Assembly: GCA_018647275.1 (NCBI GenBank)
Contig: JABGTH010000132.1
Span: 1 to 5,443, forward strand
Direction of reading: 5' to 3'
DNA from: Paracoccaceae bacterium
GTDB lineage: Bacteria; Pseudomonadota; Alphaproteobacteria; Rhodobacterales; Rhodobacteraceae
DNA: 5,443 nucleotides
Below, piece after piece: positions 1-5,443 of this stretch. Below the pieces are notes generated by a model. The model was not told where the DNA came from and made no database searches. It was given only the letters and a program-made list of their open reading frames with translations. A program made the translations under genes and the position numbers. How positions within the stretch are numbered: position 1 is the first letter of the stretch; each line of letters starts with the position of its first letter.

Positions 1-126
1 GGCACAGTTGATCACGCAGGACGCTCAACTGGCGTGGCCTCTGGCGAAATTCGGGGTGTGGAAGATGGCAAGCTATATGCCACCGGCTCAACGACATGCA
101 TCATCATGTCGATCAACAAACCCTAA
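1..126 (+). CDS. PaaI-like hotdog-fold thioesterase, C-terminal fragment (5' end outside window)
   Basis: Frame 1 is open from the left edge to a TAA at 124-126 and encodes 41 residues with no usable start, so this is the 3' end of a gene that begins before the window. The peptide contains HAGRSTGVASGEIRGVEDGK (residues 5-24) followed by LYATGSTTCIIM (25-36). This matches the last two beta strands of PaaI/4HBT acyl-CoA thioesterases, where a histidine-glycine-arginine turn leads into a strand, then 'DGKL-A-G-TT' and a hydrophobic strand at the C-terminus. Such enzymes hydrolyse acyl- or aryl-CoA thioesters in the cytoplasm as hotdog-fold oligomers. The catalytic residues would lie upstream and cannot be seen, so the substrate is unknown. 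The stop overlaps the stop of the convergent DUF2235 gene by 3 bp. The family call rests on a short segment; that the frame is coding is more certain than the name. Confidence 0.72.
   Translation, partial: GTVDHAGRSTGVASGEIRGVEDGKLYATGSTTCIIMSINKP
92..111 (-). terminator. Hairpin just past the DUF2235 gene stop; possible weak terminator or 3'-end stabiliser
   Basis: The perfect 7-bp arms CGACATG (92-98) and CATGTCG (105-111) flank a 6-nt loop (99-104). On the minus strand the stem begins 11 nt after the TAG of the DUF2235 gene and lies inside the 3' coding end of the thioesterase. No T-tract follows on either strand, so it is not a canonical intrinsic terminator. It could be a Rho-associated 3'-end structure, or chance. 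Confidence 0.25.
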
Positions 127-1202
127 CCGCGTAACTTTGAAAACAATTTGTACCAAAGCGCGGGTTCTTCGGCCGGGGCCTGTGCGACACTTGGATGAAT
201 TGCCTCCGACGGGTCAGCACCGATAATACGAGACTTGCGATTAATAAAGACGCGGCTATAGCCGGTCCAAGTGCCGCGCGCAGGGGCTTTGGGATCTTGT
301 GCAAAGCGATCCTGCCAACCTGCCGGCAAAGCCAGTCCGTGCTTAACAGTCTTTTCCAACATCCAAACCAGTGGAATATTTGAAAGTGGGCGCACCTGCG
401 GCATACCGCCAAGCTCCCCACCGACATCCCCATGCGCGCCACGAAACCACATCTGTTCCATATGGCCAGTCCAACTATCGTTCGTTGACCACAATACAGG
501 ACTGTACACCACACGTGTCTCGTCATGGGCCAAGGCATGATATCCATTTTGAACCGACGGTCCCAAGGCATGGCTGTGAAACGCATGTTTGGCGACACTG
601 AAGCGCCATAGCACTGGCGCGTTCAAACCCAATGATTTTACGGTATCCCAGACGCCAATCATTTCAATTTTAACTTCTGAATGGCAGTACGCCTTACTAA
701 ACCGTTTGGCTGAGGCGCTTTGCGGGGCACGGCGATAATGCCGATAAGCATCACGAATTCGACGTTGGGTCGCTTGGTTGCTTTGCAACAACCCCACCAT
801 GTCAATCACACCTGCCAGTGAACGAACAGCATAGGCACCACGTGAAAAACCTAGCAAGATAACCTTGTCGCCCGTTCGATAGCGCGACGCGAGGTAGCCA
901 TAAGCAAGACGGATTTGGTGATTGATACCACGCCCCATCAGCACATCTCCGGGACGGCGCCAACTGGACCACTGCAATCCGTGTTCATAAAAAACCGAAA
1001 TATCACCATCCACTTCGGCCAGCATTTTATAGCTAAGACCTGCATTGGTCTCATGCCCTTCTGCCAACGTGGACATGGTGCCGTCCATAATAATAAAATG
1101 CGTCGTTGATCCACGTTTACGTGGCAAAACCTCTGGTGTGGCCCGTCCAAAACGGGCCATCAGCCACCGCGTGATACGTTTATTTAGTGACGGCAGACGC
1201 AT
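123..1202 (-). CDS. DUF2235 domain alpha/beta hydrolase (Tle1-like phospholipase fold)
   Basis: This encodes 359 residues. DUF2235 motifs appear in order: a strand ending in MDGT (39-42); TNAG (52-55); the nucleophile elbow GFSRGAY (118-124) with Ser120; WDTV (185-188) with Asp186; and QMWFRGAHGDVGGE (250-263) with His257. Ser120, Asp186 and His257 are the likely catalytic triad. Family members are serine esterases, and the best-studied are Tle1 type VI secretion phospholipases. Here there is no VgrG, Hcp, PAAR or immunity gene in view, no signal peptide and no membrane segment, so an intracellular ester hydrolase is at least as likely as a toxin. The N-terminus is basic (KRITRWLMARFGR). The ATG at 1200-1202 is preferred: it gives about 34 residues before the first core strand and has a weak GGGA 10-11 nt upstream. 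An in-frame ATG at 1158-1160 is the alternative. The first 23 bp overlap the end of the CoxL-like gene, suggesting translational coupling in a two-gene operon. Substrate unknown. Confidence 0.88.
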   Translation of the reverse strand: MRLPSLNKRITRWLMARFGRATPEVLPRKRGSTTHFIIMDGTMSTLAEGHETNAGLSYKMLAEVDGDISVFYEHGLQWSSWRRPGDVLMGRGINHQIRLAYGYLASRYRTGDKVILLGFSRGAYAVRSLAGVIDMVGLLQSNQATQRRIRDAYRHYRRAPQSASAKRFSKAYCHSEVKIEMIGVWDTVKSLGLNAPVLWRFSVAKHAFHSHALGPSVQNGYHALAHDETRVVYSPVLWSTNDSWTGHMEQMWFRGAHGDVGGELGGMPQVRPLSNIPLVWMLEKTVKHGLALPAGWQDRFAQDPKAPARGTWTGYSRVFINRKSRIIGADPSEAIHPSVAQAPAEEPALWYKLFSKLRG

Positions 1203-3477
1203 CTCGCAGCAGTTCCCAAACTTTGTGCGGGGTGAAAGGCATATCCGCCTGTCGGACCCCGCGATCCCACAACGCATCTTGAACAGCATTTGCAACAGCA
1301 GCCAAAGCCCCAACAGTTCCAGCTTCGCCGCACCCCTTCATGCCCATTACATTGGCCGTCGAGGGAACAGGAACCGAAGTGAAACTAATCTGCGGCACAT
1401 CATCTGCACGAGGCATGGCATAATCCATAAAGGTCGCGGTGAGCAACTGACCGTCTTCATCATAGACGACGTGTTCTGTCAGAGCCTGCCCGATGCCTTG
1501 AACGACACCACCGTGAACTTGGCCTTCGGCCAGTACAGGATTGATCAGGTTCCCAAAATCATCGACCACGAAATAGCGATCAGTGGTGACAACACCCGTG
1601 TCGGGATCAATCACGACTTCGCAAACATGTGCGCCATTTGGAAAGCTGCGCGCCTCTAGTTTCACATGCTCCTCGTGTTCAAGGAGATCACTGCGCCCAG
1701 CCGTGCGCGCCATATCCGCGACTTCAAGCATAGTTGGCGTCAGGTTTGATCCCTCAGCGCGGAAGCGTTCATCATCAAAACTGATCTCAGCAGCATCAAC
1801 GCCCATTTCATCGGACAAGAATGCGGTGAATTTTTCTGTCATCGTCGCAACGGTCACCAACGTTGCATTGTTTTGCACTGTGACAGAACGCGATCCGCCC
1901 GTGCCACCACCCTTTTTGATCAGATCGCTATCGCCTTGGATGACGTAAATTAAATCTGCTGGGATGCCCGTTTGGTCACTAAGGAACTGTGCATAGACCG
2001 TTTCGTGCCCCTGCCCGCCGGACTGCGTGCCGACCAGAATGTGAACTGTCCCATCGTCGTTGAACACAACTTTGGTTGTTTCATCCGGCGCGCCCAAGAT
2101 GCTTTCGATATAATAACAAATGCCGTGGCCGCGCAGCAGCCCCTTAGCCTCGTCGGCAGTACGACGCGCGACAAAACCATCCGCATCAGCAACCTCAGCC
2201 GCGCGGGTCAACAAGAGGTCAAAATTACCCACATCATAAGTCTCACCAGTGGCCGCCAGATAAGGGAACTGATCAGGTTTGATAAAGTTACGGCGGCGCA
2301 ATTCCCACGGATCAATGCCCAACTCACGTGCAGCACGGTCCATAACACGTTCTAACACATAGATCGCCTCAGGGCGCCCAGCACCACGATATGCGTCGAC
2401 CTGTGTGGTGTTGGTGAAATAACCATTCACACTTAAATAGGTGTCCTGCACATCATAAACACCCATTAAAACACGGCTAAACAATTGTGTTTGGATCGGT
2501 TGGGCAAACTGCGAATTGTAAGCGCCAAGATTTATGTCGGAATGCACACGATAGGCGATGATCTTGTGGTTCTCGTCAAACGCCAATTCCGCCAATGACG
2601 TCAGATCGCGCCCGGCATTGTCAGAGAGCATCGCCTCTGTACGCTCAGACATCCAACGTACAGGTCGCCCTAACACCCGCGCAGCTTGGGCAAGGCTGAA
2701 TGGTTCTGGATACCCCATACCTTTCATCCCAAAACCACCGCCAGTATCGGGATTGGTCACGTGTACATCATCAGGCTCCAGACCAAATGCTGCTGTCATT
2801 TGGGTCTTATTCACCCAAACACCCTGACCGTTTATCGCAACGTGAAGGCGATCATCTTCCCAATATGAATAACAGCCACGTGGCTCCATTGAGTTGACGA
2901 TGATGCGGTTATCGCCAACATCTAGACTGACAACATGTGCCGCTTTCTCAAACGCTGCATTGGTTGCTGCCTCGTCACCCATACCCCAGTCAAACGCGAC
3001 ATTGTCGGGCGCTGTTTCATGCAGGGTTTCGCCGCCCGCTTTAAGATCCATCTTTGCATGCAGTTCGTCATAATCCAGCACAATCAATTCAGCTGCATCA
3101 CGCGCTTGGGCCAACGTATCTGCAATCACAGCCACAATCGGCTCACCAACAAAACGCAAGCGATCCTTGGCTAGCATCGTACGGCTGGTTGCTGCCCCTT
3201 GGCTTCCATCACGGTTCTTCACAAGAACCGCAGCCATTTCTAGGTTCATGCCTGCTGCTTCAAGGTCCACACAGGTTAGCACCGCGTGAACACCTTCGGC
3301 TTCGCGCGCATCATCTACATCAAGCTCGGTTATAACGGCATGTGCTACTGGAGAGCGAAAGAAGAATGCGTTCAATGCATCGGCAGGCGCGATATCATCC
3401 ACATAGCGGCCTTGTCCGACCAGAAAACGCACATCTTCAACCCGTTTTACCGGTTGGCTTTTTCCGAACTTTTCCAT
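1180..3477 (-). CDS. Xanthine dehydrogenase-family molybdopterin-binding (large) subunit, form II CoxL-like
   Basis: This complete 765-residue protein has the usual length for the molybdenum-binding subunit of molybdenum hydroxylases (CO dehydrogenase, aldehyde oxidase and xanthine oxidase family). Landmarks in order: the N-terminal domain entry GQGRYVDDI (21-29); FVGEPIVAV (109-117); NGQGVW (216-221), which lies near the Mo site; the glycine-rich TGGGFGMK (245-252); the active-site loop AYRGAGR (362-368); GTQSGGQGHET (483-493), a molybdopterin contact; GGSRS (527-531); and KGCGEAGT (714-721), whose Glu718 is the expected catalytic base. AYRGAGR is the form II signature. True aerobic CO dehydrogenases (form I) have AYxCSFR with the cysteine that binds copper, so this enzyme should not be called a CO dehydrogenase; it probably hydroxylates an aldehyde or N-heterocycle. 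The chosen ATG (3475-3477) has GGGAG 7 nt upstream and gives the typical MEKFG...RVEDVRFL start; an ATG 10 codons earlier lacks a ribosome site. Neither the FAD nor the iron-sulfur subunit gene is adjacent. Confidence 0.93.
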   Translation of the reverse strand: MEKFGKSQPVKRVEDVRFLVGQGRYVDDIAPADALNAFFFRSPVAHAVITELDVDDAREAEGVHAVLTCVDLEAAGMNLEMAAVLVKNRDGSQGAATSRTMLAKDRLRFVGEPIVAVIADTLAQARDAAELIVLDYDELHAKMDLKAGGETLHETAPDNVAFDWGMGDEAATNAAFEKAAHVVSLDVGDNRIIVNSMEPRGCYSYWEDDRLHVAINGQGVWVNKTQMTAAFGLEPDDVHVTNPDTGGGFGMKGMGYPEPFSLAQAARVLGRPVRWMSERTEAMLSDNAGRDLTSLAELAFDENHKIIAYRVHSDINLGAYNSQFAQPIQTQLFSRVLMGVYDVQDTYLSVNGYFTNTTQVDAYRGAGRPEAIYVLERVMDRAARELGIDPWELRRRNFIKPDQFPYLAATGETYDVGNFDLLLTRAAEVADADGFVARRTADEAKGLLRGHGICYYIESILGAPDETTKVVFNDDGTVHILVGTQSGGQGHETVYAQFLSDQTGIPADLIYVIQGDSDLIKKGGGTGGSRSVTVQNNATLVTVATMTEKFTAFLSDEMGVDAAEISFDDERFRAEGSNLTPTMLEVADMARTAGRSDLLEHEEHVKLEARSFPNGAHVCEVVIDPDTGVVTTDRYFVVDDFGNLINPVLAEGQVHGGVVQGIGQALTEHVVYDEDGQLLTATFMDYAMPRADDVPQISFTSVPVPSTANVMGMKGCGEAGTVGALAAVANAVQDALWDRGVRQADMPFTPHKVWELLRDASAVTK

Positions 3478-3484
3478 GCGTCTG

Positions 3485-3489
3485 CTCCC
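3485..3489 (-). promoter_or_regulatory. Ribosome binding site of the CoxL-like gene
   Basis: The minus strand reads GGGAG here, with 7 nt before the ATG at 3475-3477. It decides the start: the in-frame ATG at 3505-3507 has no purine-rich sequence upstream. Confidence 0.7.
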
Positions 3490-3676
3490 AAGCAAATGAA
3501 CTTTCAAAAATGGACACTAGCGACGTGCGCTGACATGTCTAGCGCCAACCCCAAATTCTCGGGTGTGACGTTTAGTATCTGCAGCAGGCACTGCGTTTCG
3601 GGCACCCATATGGTAAATAATGCCCATTAGAAAATGGCTTGTGCTGGCACGATCTGACATCCAATGTATCGCCAGC

Positions 3677-3683
3677 AAAAGGA
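3677..3683 (+). promoter_or_regulatory. Ribosome binding site of the HD-domain gene
   Basis: AAAAGGA ends 8 nt before the ATG at 3692-3694. That is good spacing, whereas the in-frame ATG at 3686-3688 would be only 2 nt away and the one at 3620 has no such site. Confidence 0.7.
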
Positions 3684-3691
3684 TCATGTGC

Positions 3692-4300
3692 ATGAGTAAA
3701 ACAGTTAACTTCACCCAGATGAAAGATGGCACGGCAGAGGAATACGCATTCCTTACGAAACATGAGACTGAGCACGCCAAAGGCACTGCTGACAAACTTC
3801 TTCAGGCACTTGTGGATTTGGATGAGGGGTTATCAGGTTACAAGATCACACGCCTTGGTCACTCGTTGCAATCCGCCACCCGTGCATGGCGCGATGGGGC
3901 CGATATTGATTGGGTTGTTTGCGCGTTACTACACGACATCGGCGACATCTATGCCCCCTACAATCACGACGAATACGCAGCAGCCATATTACGCCCCTTT
4001 GTACGCGAACAATGCAGCTGGTGCGTCCAGGCGCATGGGGATTTCCAAATGGTTTACTATGGACACCACGTTGGCGGGAACCCGAACAAGAGAGACCAAT
4101 TCGCAGGTCACATCTATTTCGATGATTGTGCGTCATTTTGCGAACGCTGGGATCAATCTAGCTTTGACCCAGATTACGACACTTTATCCATCGATTTTTT
4201 CGCACCCATGGTGCGCGAGGTCTTTGCGCGCCAGGCCTATGACCCAGACGTTATTCGCGCGGGTGAACGCGAGCCTCTAGTGACAGAGGCCCGCGCTTAA
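3692..4300 (+). CDS. HD-domain protein of the PhnZ/TmpB/MIOX-like diiron oxygenase group
   Basis: This encodes 202 residues, close to PhnZ (about 190) and shorter than eukaryotic MIOX (about 285). The order of conserved elements is GYKITRLGHSLQSA (49-62, His57), ALLHDIGD (78-85, His81-Asp82), His92 in YNHDEY, His115 in QAHGDF, and ERWDQ (151-155, Asp154). His57 to His81 is 24 residues, the same as the first metal histidine to HD spacing I recall for PhnZ, and the C-terminal WD matches the last metal Asp of that group. These enzymes use a mixed-valent Fe(II)/Fe(III) pair and O2 to cleave C-C or C-P bonds, in contrast to HD phosphohydrolases. Automated pipelines may label it inositol oxygenase or HD phosphohydrolase; neither is shown. 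HDIG+D replaces HDLGK (MIOX) and HDIGH (PhnZ) at a substrate-contact position. The start is chosen by AAAAGGA 8 nt upstream. It is divergent from the CoxL-like gene and ends 5 bp before the convergent gcdH stop. Cytoplasmic, with no signal peptide. Substrate unknown. Confidence 0.85.
   Translation: MSKTVNFTQMKDGTAEEYAFLTKHETEHAKGTADKLLQALVDLDEGLSGYKITRLGHSLQSATRAWRDGADIDWVVCALLHDIGDIYAPYNHDEYAAAILRPFVREQCSWCVQAHGDFQMVYYGHHVGGNPNKRDQFAGHIYFDDCASFCERWDQSSFDPDYDTLSIDFFAPMVREVFARQAYDPDVIRAGEREPLVTEARA
4267..4296 (-). terminator. Long hairpin just past the gcdH stop; candidate terminator without a U-tract
   Basis: Inverted arms at 4267-4278 and 4285-4296 flank a 6-nt loop (4279-4284). The core GCCTCT/AGAGGC is perfect and is followed by CGCG/CGCG. 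Read as minus-strand RNA the two remaining positions are G-U pairs, giving an uninterrupted 12-bp stem. As plus-strand RNA they are A-C mismatches, so the structure favours the gcdH transcript. It begins 9 nt after the gcdH stop, within the last codons of the HD gene. No U-run follows, so Rho-independent termination is uncertain; a 3'-end protective or Rho-boundary role is possible. A second pairing of GCGCGGG (4257-4263) with CCCGCGC (4290-4296) is an alternative outer arm. Confidence 0.45.
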
Positions 4301-4305
4301 GTCGT

Positions 4306-5443
4306 TTAAAAGAACGCTTGAATACCCGTTTGGGCACGACCCAAGATCAAGGCATGTACATCATGCGTTCCTTCATAGGTGTTCACTGTCTCTAGGTTCA
4401 TCATGTGACGCATCACTTGGAATTCGCCACTGATGCCATTGCCACCGTGCATGTCGCGCGACATGCGCGCAATATCGAGCGCCTTGCCACAGTTGTTACG
4501 CTTGATGATCGAGATCATTTCAGGGGCAGCATTCGCTTGATCCATAAGGCGACCAACCTGTAATGCGCCCTGAAGGCCCAATGAAATCTCTGTTTGCATG
4601 TCTGCCAATTTCTTCTGGAACAATTGCGTACCAGCCAGTGGCTTGTTGAACTGTTTGCGGTCCAAACCGTACTGACGTGCCGCATGCCAGCAGAATTCTG
4701 CAGCGCCCATCGCGCCCCATGCGATGCCGTAACGCGCACGGTTCAAACAGCCGAACGGGCCTTTAAGCCCTTGAACATTTGGCAACAAAGCATCTTCGCC
4801 AACTTCAACGCCTTCCATCACAATTTCGCCTGTAATGGATGCACGCAATGAAAGTTTGTTACCGATCTTAGGCGCAGACAGCCCCTTCATTCCTTTTTCA
4901 AGAACAAATCCCCGGATCTTGCCGCCGTGCTCCTCTGACTTGGCCCAAACCACGAATACATCCGCGATTGGAGCGTTTGAAATCCACATTTTGGAGCCAC
5001 TGATGACGTAACCGCTGTCGGTTTTCTTGGCGACTGTCTTCATCCCAGCAGGGTCACTGCCCGCATCAGGTTCGGTCAAGCCAAAGCAACCAACCCATTC
5101 GCCAGATGCCAACTTTGGAAGATACTTGCGGCGCTGTTCTTCTGAACCGTAGGCATAGATCGGATAGATCACGAGACTGGATTGAACAGACATCATAGAG
5201 CGGTAACCACTGTCGATCCGCTCAACCTCACGGGCAACTAGCCCGTAGCTGACGTAGGACCCGCCTAGGCCGCCATATTCTTCTGGCAGAGTTACGCCCA
5301 AAAGACCCATCTCGCCCATCTCTGAAAAAATGCTTCTGTCAGTGACCTCATTGGCGAAGGCATCGATTATGCGTGGTGCCAGTTTTTCTGACGCATAAGC
5401 AGCCGCAGATGCTTGGATCATCCGCTCATCTTCGCTGAGTTGA
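4306..5443 (-). CDS. gcdH: Glutaryl-CoA dehydrogenase, missing the extreme N-terminus (runs off the right edge)
   Basis: This flavoenzyme of the acyl-CoA dehydrogenase family converts glutaryl-CoA to crotonyl-CoA and CO2, passing electrons to ETF, in lysine and tryptophan catabolism. Numbering from the ATG at 5419-5421 and ending at residue 371, it shows FGLTEPDAGSDP (113-124), the FAD-side KMWISNA (144-150), RARYGIAWG (228-236), and the C-terminal signature NTYEGTHDVHALILGRAQTG (347-366). Glu350 corresponds to the catalytic base Glu370 of mature human GCDH; Arg74 and Ser78 in SGYRSMMSVQSS correspond to Arg94 and Ser98, which hold the substrate's distal carboxylate. All three are offset by exactly 20, supporting glutaryl specificity over isovaleryl or butyryl. 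That ATG is probably internal: the frame stays open to the edge with QLSEDER before it, as in full-length homologues, so roughly 10-20 residues are missing. The gene converges on the HD gene with a 5-bp gap; its promoter is outside the window. Confidence 0.95.
   Translation of the reverse strand, partial: QLSEDERMIQASAAAYASEKLAPRIIDAFANEVTDRSIFSEMGEMGLLGVTLPEEYGGLGGSYVSYGLVAREVERIDSGYRSMMSVQSSLVIYPIYAYGSEEQRRKYLPKLASGEWVGCFGLTEPDAGSDPAGMKTVAKKTDSGYVISGSKMWISNAPIADVFVVWAKSEEHGGKIRGFVLEKGMKGLSAPKIGNKLSLRASITGEIVMEGVEVGEDALLPNVQGLKGPFGCLNRARYGIAWGAMGAAEFCWHAARQYGLDRKQFNKPLAGTQLFQKKLADMQTEISLGLQGALQVGRLMDQANAAPEMISIIKRNNCGKALDIARMSRDMHGGNGISGEFQVMRHMMNLETVNTYEGTHDVHALILGRAQTGIQAFF

Larger units (their letters stand above)
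3478..3691. promoter_or_regulatory. Divergent intergenic control region between the CoxL-like and HD-domain genes
   Basis: These 214 bp must hold the promoters for both diverging genes. No convincing -35/-10 pair stands out on either strand. Several small dyads can be seen: GACATGTC (3532-3539), CCATATGG (3606-3613) nested inside GGGCA (3600-3604) / TGCCC (3621-3625), CCATT (3624-3628) / AATGG (3633-3637), and GTGC-TG-GCAC (3641-3650). CTAGCG occurs as a direct repeat at 3517-3522 and 3539-3544, offset by 22 bp, which is two helical turns. Any of these could be an operator for a shared regulator; none matches a regulator site I can name. Confidence 0.5.

Noticed and set aside
1203..1313. 37-codon upstream extension of the DUF2235 protein
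   Set aside because: It would overlap the CoxL-like gene by 134 bp through conserved C-terminal codons, and the added peptide resembles no family N-terminus.
1045..1659. 204-codon plus-strand open frame antisense to the CoxL-like and DUF2235 genes
   Set aside because: It is antisense to two clearly conserved coding regions, its translation resembles no known protein, and it has no good ribosome site; it is a shadow frame.
3645..3659. Possible sigma-54 promoter upstream of the HD gene (TGGCACG matches the -24 element)
   Set aside because: The -12 element at the required spacing reads GACA instead of TTGC and lacks the essential GC, so only half the site is present.
3620..3691. 24-codon upstream extension of the HD-domain protein from the ATG at 3620
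   Set aside because: No ribosome site precedes 3620, the added peptide resembles no family N-terminus, and AAAAGGA is ideally placed for the ATG at 3692.
3726..4280. 184-codon plus-strand frame overlapping the HD gene
   Set aside because: It is an offset frame of the HD gene; the HD frame carries the conserved metal-binding motifs and this one carries none.
3692..4300. Calling the HD protein a true inositol oxygenase or PhnZ
   Set aside because: It is much shorter than eukaryotic MIOX and lacks the MIOX Lys after HDxG; it also lacks the PhnZ His, Lys and Arg phosphonate contacts as recalled. Only the broader group is supported.
5419..5443. ATG at 5419-5421 as the real start of gcdH
   Set aside because: The frame is open to the window edge and QLSEDER directly before it matches the N-terminal region of full-length homologues, so this Met is internal.

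Overview
The window looks like a compact chromosomal segment of an alphaproteobacterium, most likely a marine Rhodobacteraceae (Roseobacter-group) member. This rests on the gene families present (PaaI-type thioesterase, DUF2235 hydrolase, form II CoxL-like molybdoenzyme, HD-domain oxygenase-like protein, glutaryl-CoA dehydrogenase), moderate GC and very short gene junctions. The taxon is an inference from protein style; no marker gene or rRNA is present.

Layout, left to right. (1) Positions 1-126, plus strand: the last 41 codons of a hotdog-fold, PaaI-like thioesterase whose start lies outside the window. (2) 123-1202, minus: a 359-residue DUF2235 (Tle1-like) alpha/beta hydrolase whose stop overlaps the thioesterase stop by 3 bp. 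(3) 1180-3477, minus: a complete 765-residue molybdopterin-binding large subunit of the xanthine oxidase/CoxL family with a form II active-site loop (AYRGAGR). It overlaps the hydrolase start by 23 bp, so the two form a two-gene operon. (4) 3478-3691: a 214-bp divergent intergenic region, the only sizeable non-coding DNA here, with several short dyads. (5) 3692-4300, plus: a 202-residue HD-domain protein that aligns with the PhnZ/TmpB/MIOX diiron oxygenase group and appears to have an altered substrate pocket. (6) 4306-5443, minus: most of glutaryl-CoA dehydrogenase (gcdH), running off the right edge.

How the genes relate. The CoxL-like gene and DUF2235 gene are enclosed by oppositely oriented genes on both sides. 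No FAD or [2Fe-2S] subunit gene is therefore in their operon, although enzymes of this family normally need both. The HD gene is divergently transcribed from the CoxL-like gene and may share its control region. GcdH (lysine/tryptophan catabolism) converges on the HD gene and is probably only a physical neighbour. At both convergent junctions a hairpin with a 6-nt loop begins 9-11 nt past the minus-strand gene's stop, inside the 3' end of the opposing gene.

The item most worth following up is the HD-domain protein. It keeps the metal-binding skeleton of the mixed-valent diiron oxygenases, but the positions that bind phosphonate or inositol in characterised members carry acidic or neutral residues, suggesting a different and possibly cationic substrate. 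No mobile element, CRISPR array, tRNA or rRNA was seen.
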